Shown: piece after piece, positions 49,077 to 61,613 of the stretch
Position numbering within the stretch: position 1 is the first letter of the stretch
Layout: each line of letters opens with the position of its first letter
From: Sclerurus mexicanus
Lineage: Eukaryota > Chordata > Aves > Passeriformes > Furnariidae
Length of the DNA stretch: 64,000 bases
Direction: 5' to 3'
Assembly: GCA_013396755.1 (NCBI GenBank)
Contig: VWZF01002914.1
Coordinates: 409,831-473,830, forward strand
Position numbers and translations under genes: made by a program
Notes under the pieces: generated by a model
Databases searched by the model: none
Told to the model about the DNA's origin: nothing
Seen by the model: the letters and a program-made list of their open reading frames with translations, nothing else

Positions 49077-52000
49077 GTAACTAACAGCAAAAGGAATTAT
49101 CATGTTCTGTACTCTCATATCCTATAAACTGTCAAATTCTAACATGTTGAATTCTAAATCATAATGTAGGAGCACAAATAAAGGTGGTAAGTGCTGCATA
49201 TGTACAAATCTAATTTGTATGTAAAGGACTCAAGCATAAAGTTGGCAAATATAGCTACTGTACCCACAAAAGCAAATATTAGATATGATTGTCCTCTATT
49301 AGGGTGTTAAGCTTGTTTCTCTGTAATACTTCAGTATGAACTGTAGAACAAACCATAATTAATTTGTTACAGAAACAATCACAAATGTTAAGTTTGCAAA
49401 AGAAAGATAAAATATGAAAATCATTAAAGTAACCATAGCTTTTAAAATTAATCTAGTATTACTTTATCCACTAAAAGCTCTGGTTTTGACTGATGAATCC
49501 TTGTAACTCGCCGACAGATTATGATCTCCCAAACAGTGAAATGTTGTAATGGGAATGCAGTAATCAATATTATTGGAAATCACAATCTGAGAAAGTTATT
49601 CTGTGTTGGGATTCAAGGGAAAATGGTAATATTCCTGCAGCTGACAGCCATACACATCTTTCAGTTTTTCAAAGAACACACCATTCATCTTCATAGAAAA
49701 ACATTACAGCTGCCTCTTCAATCCTCTTTCAGTCCTACAAATAGAAAAATTTAGAGAAGCCTCAAATCTTTAAATGCTATATTTTTGTATTATTTAGAAT
49801 TGCTAATAGCACTTTTTAGACTATTTTTTCATAAAATGGAAAGAAAGGATCTTGTAGAATGAGGTCACCTATCATCAATCTGATATTTGAACCACCGCCC
49901 AAACAATTTCAAAATAACTTTTAAAAGTCATGACCAGAAAACAAGTCCTCACTATTCCTACATATGAATCTTAGATCCCATGGGTATAAAAAAAAAGAGA
50001 TGGATGTGTTCTTCTGCACAGGAAATGGGATTTGTACAAAAATAGATCTCAATTATATACATCCCAATAGATGCACACTCAGAGGAGCATTACCAATTCT
50101 TCTGATCATACCTCGAAATCCATATGTTTTGCAGTTTGCAGCAAGAGAATACTGGTGTTCACCTTATTGTGCCTTTAGCTCTAATACATCTCAGTCCATG
50201 TCTTACTTGCATACTAGTTGAGCTCATGTGCCTCTGAGGAATGCTAACAGAAATACTCCAGAAAGAACAAGCCCAGGGTATATATGTGACTTACTACATG
50301 TTTTGTTTTGGTTTTTTTTCTAATCACCATTTATCTTTTAACTTTTACTTATCTCCTATAATTTATCTTCTTACCTTTTGTAAAAGTTACTTCTTCCACC
50401 TTTAGTGCTTTTCTCATACCTCCCTCAACAGACATTCATCATCTATTCACATTCCTAAAAAGAGGACCTAGAAATACCACTAGTCACTTTAAAAAAAGGA
50501 CAAAAGAAAGATGTCCGCTAAACAAAGAGTTGTTTCAAATCCAGACTAATGTTCAGGCAGAAACTTAACTGTATCCTGTACAAATCATCCTCGCTGCTGG
50601 AAAAATAAGATTGTGAAGGGATTTCTACCAGGACACAATCGTTGGAAGACAATTCAGAGGACTAATATTTCTTATCTGCTATGAAAAGTAAGCTATCCTA
50701 GTAATACTTTAAGACACTCACATCCTCTAACTTCATATGCAAAATTAAGATAAGCTTATAGGGATATGTGATTATCTTACTTTGTTAATATGGATAGCAA
50801 CTGTAAAGCTAACTGTGGAGAAATTAAATCCCTTGGAAATACCCCCTATATCTACTTTTCTAAATTTCTTTCAAGAGTAGCTTAAACAGAACCAAAAGAA
50901 AGTATTTGCATGTGCTGATTGACGCAGGGATGGTCCTGGAGGAGTTTGTACTTGAGCATACAAATGTGAAATAAAATCAAATTAGCATGCTAAGGAAATT
51001 AACACTAATATAAGTACATTCCTGAATAGTCCCAGATAGCTAATCCCTGGGAAGAATAACTTAAATTCTGTTTTTATTTATGAAAATGGATTCTAATAGA
51101 GTTCCACTTGCTAAAAATGTTCAGAGCCTTAGGCTATGCCTAAAGGCAGAGACACTATATGTGCTGTAAATCCTAACTATTTCAAGTATTTCTTCTTAAA
51201 GTTACCCTAAATATGGCAAAATTTTAACACCATATAATGAGTTTGACATTCAATTCCATTAACTGCATAAATATGAACTAATTTCCTGTTTGAATTATTT
51301 GATAGCTCTAATTAAATTACAATTTAAAATACTATTAATTTTGCTAAAGAGCTCCAGTGAATGAAGATACCTCAAAGGTAATAGGTTTTATACTGTCTTT
51401 CAAAGCTTCAAACAAAACTAAACCAACTTGTTCTGACACCAATTCAGTAACAAACATGAAAGCACTTAGCATCTAAAAATCTGGAAAAGGAGTGCAAAAG
51501 TCCATTAACAATGCAGAATGAAACACATAATACATAACACATCTATAAAACTTGTATTTTACACTAATAGAATTAAAAGAATATTCTTCTACAATACAAA
51601 TGCCAAAAAATTATAATCTGGAATAAAAAAAATAACAATGAAACAAAAGAAGACCTTTTGAGGATGCCAAGGAAGAACATTTAAAAAAAAAAAAATGAAT
51701 TCCCAAAGTTAATCTTTTTTCTATTATCCCAGAATAGGTTTTAATGTTTGACTAATAAAAAAACACCTTTGTACATTTTCTGTACAGGTGATCTCCTGAG
51801 AGTTGTTTTAACACGTGACACAGAAAACCCAAAGTAAATAAGATGACAGAATAACTCTTTATTCTCATTAGCTTGTTTCAAACATGGCAACAAGCCATAG
51901 TAGAGATATGAAGTCAGAAGTCATTTTGGCTAGAAGCTCAGATTTACAGTCAATTATTTTTACAAAGGCATTTAATAGATTGTGAGATCATTTACAGCTT

Positions 52001-52869
52001 TGCTTGATGGTAAAATATCCTACTGTTTTAGTGTATTTTGATTTAACACTTAATAGAAAAGAAACAATATTGACTTCTAAGATTTTGAGCTAAGGCTCAC
52101 GTTGTAACTAATAAATTGCCAGGTATTGAATTTTGAGTAAGGGTTAAGGATTCTTGTAAACAAGCAGTGCCTATTTTTTGGTGTGAATTTGCATGAACTA
52201 CTAGTATATGTTATAGGAAGCCTCAACTACATTTGCAACCACTTGATAGTCATAACAAGTTTTCAGCTTTCATCACAGAAAAAAAATGCCAAGGAAAAAT
52301 AAAAATAAAAATAAAAAAACATAATGTAGAAAGCAATGAGGTTAAATGCTGATCAGCAAACTCAATAAAATAAAGGAAAAATCTCCAACAGCAACTGACT
52401 ACTGACACTAGACTGGAAAAAAGGCCTCATTCTGGAGCTTCAAGGCTGATACACTGACAATTCCCAATCCATCTAAGAAATATCCCTTTTCAAACAACAG
52501 AGATTGATAGCATTTCTTTATGTTAAATGAACTAACTTATCATAGGTATGTTCCCTCTGCTTTTTGTATCTCTCCCCAGAAAGGGACACGGAGATGAGAG
52601 AAAGTAAATTAAAATAGCCAAGGATAACTGAAGTCTAAAAAGTCTTTCTTCTACTGAGAAAATAACACAGATATAAAGGTTTTTTAATGTTAAGTTTGAT
52701 AACAGACAGGACAAAATACAGATGCACAGAAATCAGAATGCCCAAAAACCAGGAAACTATGATCCCACAGTTTTTACTGAGCTGGAACTGTGAGATGCAT
52801 ATGCTGATGTCAGTACATTATCCTGAGTGGTAGAAAGAAAACTGTGAAATCTAGAAAGAGATCTTATAC
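49077..52869. other. AT-rich non-coding DNA, no gene seen
   Basis: Contents are short chance frames only (49521-49754, 49964-50221), a T/G-rich stretch at about 50300-50321 and A runs at 51679-51693 and 52280-52318. I recognise no repeat family. Confidence 0.5.
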
Positions 52870-53450
52870 TGCTGTGAAATCAGATGATAAACTGGCAGCT
52901 GAAATCCAATGTCAATAATAACAAAGTAATGCACATGGGAAAAAACCAAAACAAAACAACAACTAGCCCTATCTATAGATACACAGGAACGCACTCTAAA
53001 TTAGCTATCATCATCTCAGAGAGAGATCTGGGAATCAAACTAGAAATGTTTCAAAGGAAACATCAGGCTAGCACTCTGTAGCTGTCAGAATTGGAAGCAG
53101 AATGAAATAAGTTACTAAGAAAAGAACAGAGAGCAAAACAGAAAAAAGCCCACCATCACGAAGCTACATAAGCCGCATTATCTACCTAGGCAGTTTTAAA
53201 ACTAAAAAGATGTAGTTGAACTAGAAAGGTCCAAAGAAAGGAACAAATAGGGCCAAATCACTGGAACACCTGATGAGGACAGATATATATATAGATTAGA
53301 TATAGATATATGCACATACACCACACAATAAAAGAACTACGGACTTGATACCAAATTTTGTGACAAAATAACCTTTGAAGACTGAAGAGACAACCAACTA
53401 GCTGAAGACAAGGCCCAGTAGAGGATGGAACATGCAGTCTCTTCACCAGC
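52870..53450 (+). mobile_element. Old CR1-like LINE, ORF2 3' portion
   Basis: The sense strand carries a strongly diverged CR1-clade ORF2 end. It has 'ataaactggcagctgaaatccaatgtcaataat', 'aaagtaatgcacatggga' (family: K-F-N-V-x-K-C-K-V-M-H-I-G), then 'gagagagatctgggaatcaaac' (family: E-R-D-L-G-V). A long decayed 3' part is interrupted at about 53281-53315 by an AT-rich microsatellite. A 65-codon plus-strand frame from 52884 retains the 'NNKVMHMGKN' motif, and 'SERDLGIKL' about 35 residues later. It is much older than the other CR1 copies in the window. The right edge is uncertain. Confidence 0.78.
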
Positions 53451-56238
53451 AAGTTGTTTGAGACTACCAGCTAAAGGATACTGCTAAATTCTTGTGGCCC
53501 TCTTTGGCTTCCCTCCCTCCAGCACAATAGGATGCTGGACTACAGAAAGCTGCCATCTTTTAACTTTGCCTTGTAAGCCCTTAGCCTTCACTGTTCACTG
53601 ATAAGACTTGTGAGTTTAGTTGTAAACTTCTGACAAGATCATTACTTAGCATTATGACAGGGGCAGAAGGATGAGTAATAACAGATTTTAGTATTTGATT
53701 AACTATTCTAGAGTTATCAGCAAGCAAACATTTACTCTGAAGTAGATGAGAGATGTTACTCCTCTCTCATTACAGCACAACTGCATATAATTTTCTATTA
53801 AATTACCTGTTGCTCCATATGAGATATCTAGTATCAGATCTTCTATTTTTCTCGTTTTCTTGCAAAAGAAAATGTTCCCTCACCAAAATTTTGAAAACTC
53901 TTTCCCACCAAACACAAGGAGAAAAGAAATGTAAATAAAAGTACTGCACCAATTTGGATGTCAAGGAACTCTGGTTAACAGGTATATTTATCTTATGTTT
54001 TAGATGACTGGTAGCATTTCCAAGTTCTTTTCATAAGAGGATGAATAATTCATGAATATCTATTAATGGGTGTGCAAGAAAAGACTGAAGAAGTGACTTC
54101 TACAAAAGATGGTTAGAAATGAGGAAACTCTGGAGCTGCAGAGTTCACAAATGTCTTCCTGTAGGAGATTAATTAATCAAACTGATTGAGGCATGCATTA
54201 TGGGTAATATGAAACACTATTTTTCTTATACTAAAAAATTAAAAAGCAGCTCCATGGAAGGCAAAAGGAAGGATATATTCAGAGACATATAGTAATACTG
54301 GCATCTCCTGTTTCACCTTCCTGGTTCAGATTCTACCATCCATCACAAATATGAGAAAAAAATGGGCTTCTGTTTCTATCTTCAGTTGAATTTCTACCTG
54401 TTCTTTTTATTTCAGCTAGATTCAGAGCTAATTACAGCTTTTACTCTCTTGGAAAGGCATCCTATTACCACTGCAATTATTCAGTTCCTCTGTATTGCCT
54501 TTTGATTCACCTCATTAGCCACCTCTAATCTTACTTAACCAGGCCACAGTGTTTGGCTTCTTGTCCTTGACTCCACCCTCTCGTCATCCTCTATGTCTCT
54601 CTATGTCTTCCTTCTTTCTTCTACACTCCTGCTTCTTTTTATAGAAGTTCAGTATTCCAGCATTCATTAACACTACTAAAAAAGAACAAGCCCCAAAAAG
54701 CCCCAAAAAAGTAAACATCATGAAAATACCATAGTCTAAGATGATACACTAAAACATCAGTAAAAGAACAAAACAAAAACAAACAAAGAAACAAAAAAAA
54801 AACCAAACAGAAAAAGAAAAGATCTTTGGACACTCAAAAATGGTGTTAAAATGCTGAAGGACTTCCTCTGAATTGAATTGACTTGCTCCAGTCCTTCACT
54901 CTCCCTTCTCTTGAGCATAATTGTCTGCACATCCACCCTTAGGGTCTTTTCTATGGTTGTATCCCCTTCACGTCTTTTCCCTTCAGAATCTCTTTGCATC
55001 TCAAATTGTTGTCATCTGGCTTAATCATCTCTCAGCACAACTTAATTCCTCTACAACCCTACAGAAATTAAAATCGGAATGAGATTATTTGGTCTCATGT
55101 TTCATCTGGTAAATGCTGGCCTTTTTCCTATCTTATTTCTATTTAAATCTTCAGGACAGGGATTTTCTTTTTTTAAGCGTATGAAAAGTGTTATTTTCTT
55201 TTTATGTTGATGAAGTACTGATACAGATGTATCCAGCAGCAACACTTCACTTTCAGAAAAAAATCCTTATATATAATTACATATGCAACTGTACTATTGA
55301 ATGTCTACCAGAAAATGGCAACTATGCAATCTACACCTGAAACAGATATCAGTACTGTTCTACAGAAATCTATGATTAAAAATTTGGGTTCAGTAGCTAC
55401 TGATAACAATACAGAAAACAGGAAAGGCCTTCAAGGGTAGTTATGCCATATTTTTCTCAAAATGTCTATGACTGCTCTTAATGCAACTCTCATAAGCTAC
55501 TAGTTATCTCTACTTACTCAGCCGCTCTGCCTCTGCAGCATAATGAAATTCTGGTATGATGATAGTACATACTATTAATGAAAGTATTATGGACACAGAT
55601 GGCTATCAAGGATACAGATTGCTGAACACCAGGACTCATTTCCTAGCTGATATCATACAGTACTTAGTGTCAACAAATCTGGAACACAAATAACTTTGCA
55701 GAAAGCAAGCAAGGGATAGGGAAAAGAGAGGGAAAGGAATATCTACCCCATTCCCATCTCATTAATAACTATTTATTTTTTTAATTGGCAAAATCTTCTA
55801 AAAACCATTCAAGTGGATTGAGCTTTACATCAAAACAGTACAGTCTAGGAAGGGAAAGAATAAATGTCTTAATTCTAATGAAAAAAATGTGCTAATAACA
55901 GTAACAATCCAATTTTTTTTACATATTTGAGCATACTTGCTATTATTCTCATAATCTTCTTAAACCTCACTTTCACAGACATCACAAGCAAGTTATACTG
56001 CTGTAACTTCAACATTTACCTTAATTTTTTCTTTATGCTTATCACGAGTATATGTCTACTCTGATGTATTTTCCTAATAGGTATCCCATGCATACCGTGT
56101 AGTATCATACACAACTTTACTGTAATTTTTCACTTAGGTTCAAATGTCTTATTCAACTGCTGGTTGGTACAGGAAATCAGGACATTTTGTGCTATGGGAA
56201 AACAAAAATCAGAGGCAACAACTTCTCCATGGAAAATA
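53451..56238. other. Non-coding DNA with a pyrimidine-rich stretch
   Basis: No gene is seen. A C/T-rich stretch lies at about 54555-54640 and an A/C-rich tract at about 54760-54812. A short block around 54375-54530 is balanced in composition and non-repetitive. Open frames around 54639-54999 derive from the A/C tract. Confidence 0.5.
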
Positions 56239-56244
56239 TAATAT
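56239..56244. repeat. Target-site duplication, left copy (TAATAT)
   Basis: TAATAT directly precedes the TG of the LTR and is repeated exactly at 56692-56697 after its CA. A 6-bp duplication is the length expected of ERVK (beta-retrovirus-like) integrases. Confidence 0.85.
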
Positions 56245-56691
56245 TGCCACGTGCCAAAGGGAAGAAAGGACACGGTCCCAGCCGATGTTGGGTGAAGGCT
56301 AGAACTCTCTTTATTCAGGGAGCATGGGATGGATATATGTTTCAGGGAGAAGCTTGGAAAGTGGGAGGAGTTAGGGGCGGATCGCGGCAAGTAGGGGAAG
56401 GGCTAAGAGGGGAGTACAGATGGGGCGTGGCTAGCTTCACATGATGACGCTGGGTACACAAACAGGTAACTGGGTAGCCACCACCAAAAACATACAGATA
56501 CAGGGGAATAACTATCTATCTAATACAATAAATCACTATCTATGCTACAAAACATCTTTTAAAACATGACCTTCTGAGTTTTGAGGTAGTTGTCAGTTTC
56601 TGGTGTTGTTCACTGGCTTGTCAGCTCCGTCCACTCCAGGAAATGGTCACCTTGGCCACCTTTACAGTCTCTCAGGCAGTGTTCTCCCACA
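56245..56691 (-). mobile_element. Solo LTR, endogenous retrovirus (ERVK type), minus strand
   Basis: A 447-bp GC-rich island starts TGCCACGTGCC and ends GTTCTCCCACA on the plus strand, flanked by exact TAATAT duplications. Orientation is set by an AATAAA polyadenylation signal on the minus strand (plus TTTATT, 56310-56315). On the minus strand the order is a U3 beginning TGTGGGAGAACACTGCC, then CCACGCCC and CCGCCCC GC boxes (plus 56424-56431 and about 56376-56382), a TATA-like CATATATCC about 20 bp upstream of AATAAA, and a short U5 ending GGCACGTGGCA. The CACGTG near that end is a palindromic E-box. Several surviving CpGs and the exact duplication suggest it is fairly young. No gag, pol or env sequence adjoins it, so it is a solo LTR. 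Open frames at 56130-56444 are shadows. Confidence 0.88.
56310..56315 (-). promoter_or_regulatory. LTR polyadenylation signal (AATAAA)
   Basis: AATAAA on the minus strand, with U5 sequence downstream of it. It defines the orientation of the solo LTR. Confidence 0.75.
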
Positions 56692-56697
56692 TAATAT
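56692..56697. repeat. Target-site duplication, right copy (TAATAT)
   Basis: Exact match to 56239-56244, directly after the CCCACA end of the LTR. Confidence 0.85.
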
Positions 56698-59658
56698 GTA
56701 GGTGCAGTATTCTTAATAACTAAAAATTTGAATCTTAAAAATTGTACAAACTAACATTTCATTGAAGTTCCATATTTCTGAAAAAAACTCAGAAACTGAA
56801 AACTGAAACTAGCAGGAGACACTAACAGGATGCCACACCTCTAATTTCATCATAATATGATATGAATTCAAAGGTAAAAGGCCCAGGAATGCTATTCTTC
56901 ATTGTTTTTCGTTATTTTAATAGGCAAAGTCAAAGGGAAAAAAAACCCAAACACAAAAAAAAAAAAATCCAAAAAAACCAACCTTATGTTAACACTCCAA
57001 ACTAAAGCAAAAAATTCCAGAGTATGGAAAAAATCCAACCCAAAATGGGAAGCAGTCTGAACCAAAAGAGATTTTTTTCATCTACACCTTCATATGAGAC
57101 AGAATCAAAACCTTTCTGGCTTTTCTCCTGCAAAGCTGAGGATGAAGCAGAAGCCACAGCCCACATATTTCATCTGACCAGTAGACATGCTTTGAGAAAA
57201 CTGTGCATCTGCACTTCAACAGAATGATTCAGAATTAAGTGTAGAGACTATCATCCTTTTTTTTTTTTTTTCTTTTTAACCAGGAAGTTCAAGGTGTAAT
57301 TTTTTCAAGTTAAAAGCAAACTTGGAAATGCAGCTTTGAAAGGTTGCAAACAGTTAGTTTGTATAATTAAATCAAGGTATTCACCTTTGTATACTGATTC
57401 TCAAAAAAAAGTTACCTAGAGTCTTTTTATATGTTTAATTCTATTTATGTGCTAATTTTATGGAACCTTGTTTTACATGAACCAGCAGATTACAAACTGC
57501 CACTTGGAGTATCTCCCATATACACTGCATTTCACTTGTATGCCCAAACCTACTCCATTGCTGTGGCTCAGTCTATAGCTTTACACAGCGTAAATTACTC
57601 CATGAAAGGCATATCTTTATGAAAAGCTAGGAAAAGTAAGAATTTAATGAGTCAACTTCCATTCCAGATCACACATAATGACAGAGAAAGAAATAATTTA
57701 TCCAAATGAAATACGAATTCAGAGACAAGCTACTACAAACTTTGAAGAGTAAGAAGTGTGGGTAGGGATCTAGTATTACTGTGACAGGGATGACCTGAAG
57801 GTCACATCCCTAGAGGAAACAGAGTTTCATTAAAACCACTGTAGAAAGAACATTATTTTCGGATTTTATTTTCTGGTTTTCATTCAAATTAATCCAGAAC
57901 AGTAGATCCAGAAGTGATCCAAGATGGCATATGTATTCATATATATTAAAGTTTTTCACATAAAACTCTCTATTCTAAATAAAAAAACAGCAGATTATTA
58001 GTAGATTACAGGGGAAAGTACACTATTTAAAGTAATTGCTATGTTAAAACTTGAAAAAAATGGAAACCATTAAAAATGGAAACCAATAAATAAAAAAATT
58101 AAGAATTCAAATTATTTTTACATGAATCTGAACCTCTTCCTCAAATTTCTTTCTTACGGGAAGCTTGTCACTGCATTGATCCCATCATATTTTTATTACA
58201 TCTAGCTATCCAAAAGAGTACTGATCCAGTAAATTCAAATTCAAGGAAACAGGTTCATTAGCTTCAATAGCATTCTTAATTTGACAAAGAGGTTAAAGTA
58301 TGTGAACCTTAAATTATAAGAATATCAAGATAGGAATCATGTCTCTCTGTCTGGGTAGGCTTTTTTGTTAATTCTATAATAGGATCTCGACTCATCTTCA
58401 TGTTTCACATATAGTCATCAACATCTGAAAGAGAAGCAAAAACTATTTCAAGTACAGAACCCTTTCCATAATCTTTGTTTGCACACTGGATACAATGTCA
58501 TTTTAGAACTTCCTACACAAAGAACTGGCACCACTTAATTCATAATAAATTAGTTTAGCCATTGTAATAGATGGATGGCCTCTTACATTGGTTTAAACCT
58601 GACTCGAGTCCTCTGGCTTGTCCTGGAAACTATTCTCATGGGTATAATTAGCAGCTTAGGACAATTACAATTTCTAGGTTACTTTGTACACTGAGGCTTT
58701 TTTACCTGCAAAGTCATTCTCGACCAGGAAAGTAATTTTGGAGGAGAAGCACTAATTTTTGGGGAAGAGTTCTGTGTTTTGGCCTTTCAGCACCTAATTT
58801 ATTCACTCCAATGCCACATAATAATAGACATATAAAGTGATTTTATATTTACTATATATATTACAGAGATAAATATGAAAACCATCATGCAGTTATCACA
58901 AAATTGAATCACATGCTGTGCACAGTACCTACAGAACTGAAGGCAGCATGATACTCAGCACATACATTTTGTTTCCAAATACATAAACCAAAGGGGTCTA
59001 AACTGTGTAAAGAGGTTCAAAATTAGCTGGACTCTATGCTGCCAATCAGAATACCCCAAAATGTGCTACATCAGTATTTCATGCTGCCAACAAATGCAGA
59101 TAATGCAGTTCATATCACTGGTAAAGGAAGACAATGCTAACTCAGCACTTTTTAGTGTAGGATGGTGGAATCACAAAATAATTAAAGTCTGATGTGAATA
59201 AAAATGAACAAAGGTCAGGTACTTAAAATATTCATACAGACCAAGATTCCACTTATGATGTGTGACAAATGCAAAATTGCAAAACCCAGTTCATTTGCAT
59301 AAAGAGTCTAAGACACGCTTTTCAGGAAATCTGGTCCTAAAAATCTAGTAGTATTTTCGAACAGTGAAGACCTACCCTACTGTTCTAAACCCATACCTCT
59401 TCCTGACCCAAGATTGTCAGGCTAATACGCTTTGGCAGTTTATCTGCCTGCTGCCCACCACTTCAACTGAGTTGCCAACATTCAAACTCAAGTTACTACC
59501 CAGTCTGCCTGTGGTTGAAAATAAAAATTCAGATAGAGCCTATACAGAAACACAGATTAAAAGAGACAAACAGACATCTGTGGGAGTTTTTGAACTTCTC
59601 TGAGATGAAATGCGCAGAGAAAAACGTTGATATTATTAGCTAAAACATGGTATGTTCC

Positions 59659-59684
59659 TGATCCAGCTTCACAAAGCTGGATCA
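59659..59684. repeat. Perfect 11-bp stem hairpin
   Basis: TGATCCAGCTT (59659-59669) and AAGCTGGATCA (59674-59684) are exact reverse complements around the 4-base loop CACA. Pairing does not continue outside, and no T tract follows, so it is neither a clear microRNA precursor nor a polymerase III terminator. Confidence 0.85.
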
Positions 59685-60220
59685 CATTAAAATTGGATTC
59701 CAGCCACTTTGTGGGAAGCATGATTAGTCCTATGAAGGAAGCTTAAACTCCAGCTGGGAAGAAATGCTATTCAGGCAGGCAACAGGCCCTTCTAGGGGGA
59801 CCCTATCAGGTATCAGCTCCACATAAACACACAGTAAAACAGAAGGAGGACATATCAGTGTACAGAACCAGATGACACTGAAATTGATTCATACACATTT
59901 TGGGTAGGGCTATGCTGGGACCTACACTTAGTGCTCCAGCTTCCCTTTCATGTTCCAAGGCTGGAAGTTCCCTTGGCTTTACACTTGTATATAATGATTA
60001 GACTTCCAAAACATAAGTCAAAATTATGACCTAAGGCTGTTAAAGCAAGAATGTAAATACTGAGTCTAGGTTAACCACTTGCTTTTTAAAAGCTGATCAG
60101 AATTTGTCAATATTCTTAGCGAGCCCTCAATGTTTTATGCTTAGCAAAGTTTAAAATACGCTTGCTGCTTTGTTTAGAAGACACCTATCCAACCTACCAA
60201 AAAAGCCTGTTCTTAAATTA

Positions 60221-60311
60221 TTTTCATTTGTATTCATTTATATTTCATTTTCATTTGTATTTCATATACCCCAGATAGTAAGATTTAATTATATATATAT
60301 ATGTAATTAAA
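60221..60311. repeat. 27-bp tandem duplication plus AT palindrome
   Basis: TTTTCATTTGTAT starts at 60221 and again at 60248, giving an imperfect 27-bp tandem repeat. Just after it, TTTAATTA (60284-60291) and TAATTAAA (60304-60311) flank an alternating TA run, forming a near-perfect 28-bp palindrome able to extrude as a cruciform. Confidence 0.75.
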
Positions 60312-61550
60312 CAAACAGCTGATTATTCTCAAGCTCAGGACGACTGAGTCTTCTGATTTTGTAGAACTGCTACATGATATAACTGAATATAAAACAGGTG
60401 TTTTTTTTTCCATTGGCTAGTGTTATTTTGTTACTGCAGTCAGTGTATCAAAACACCCCATTACAACTGAAGAAAAACAATCTGTAGACTTTTCCTTCTT
60501 TAAAAACAAACAAAAAAGTCAAACTCCAAATCAGTTCTATTCTTTATCTGAAACACTTAAAAATTGTAATTTTTTTATACCCCAAATAAGAATTCATTTT
60601 TCCTTTGTGATGCACAGTCCAGACTGATACATCTTCCTTCATATTCAGTTGGGGCTGAACCTTGCCCTCTCAAAAGGGATAAGCAAGGGTAGAGGTTCAT
60701 TGTGGATGCCCTTCTAGGAAGGATGCTAGAGGAACCACCAAAACTCTCAAAGACATACTCTGAAACAAATGGATGGAAATTCCACTTTTCCACTTTCACC
60801 TCATCTGAGAGTATAAAGACGTTTGGAGGGCTTTCCTCCTTATCCTACTCCCCAGAATCTCAATAATTAACAAGAAGAAGCAGCTACATACCCTTATTTC
60901 CTTGCATTCTGTACAAACAATGACTGCAAACATTTTTAGTCTAGGACTGTATGCAACTGACTTGTGAAGCATCATGCATGCCTATGGTATTGTAAAAATA
61001 ACATAATAGTAAAATAAGTTATTGAATAAAAAAATACATATTAAATTTATGATATGAAAATGCTAATTTTTTATGACACAAAGGTGGTTTTTTCCTGCAA
61101 TATGATCTCAACTCATAACCCCAAGGGAAACACAGCTCCTTTACATCATAGGTGGTATTCTAAGATTCTCTCTTCAAAAAGGGTATTTTCTCTGAATCAG
61201 CCCTGTGCAGACTACTGTTATAGTTTCAACAATCTGTTGGAATTCCTTCCTAAAAGCTTGGAGGCAACATCTTAGTCTGTAAAGATGGTTANAGTGACAC
61301 CGCCACCTGCTGTCCTTAGATACAATTGCAGTCCTTTTTTTTGGGGTAGCCAAAAGACCTTTTAACTGTTTGCCTTGTCATTTGGGGAGGGGGGAGGTTT
61401 TATTTTAAGCTGTTGGTGTTTGGTCCTTTCTGGATATACATATAAATGTATTGTGGTTAAGAACTGTTATCTTTTTTCATATATATATATACATATATAT
61501 ATCCTAATTAAAGTTCTGTTTTCTGAATTTAAAAGGAGAGGGATTATTTC

Positions 61551-61613
61551 TTGGTCAACATAGTTGACCAAGTTGATCAACACAGTTGATCTTAGTTCTC
61601 CCCTTGAACTAAG
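61551..61613. repeat. Cluster of three adjacent perfect hairpins
   Basis: Hairpin 1 is TTGGTCAAC (61551-61559), loop ATA, GTTGACCAA (61563-61571). Hairpin 2 is GATCAAC (61575-61581), loop ACA, GTTGATC (61585-61591); the bases GTTGATCAAC at 61572-61581 are also self-complementary. Hairpin 3 is CTTAGTTC (61591-61598), loop of 7, GAACTAAG (61606-61613). The first two share the GTTGA/TCAAC core and probably arose by duplication. An AT microsatellite lies about 50 bp upstream. Confidence 0.88.

Noticed and set aside
56130..56444. Overlapping open frames on both strands
   Set aside because: They are shadows of the GC-rich solo LTR and its left flank, with no gag, pol or env similarity.
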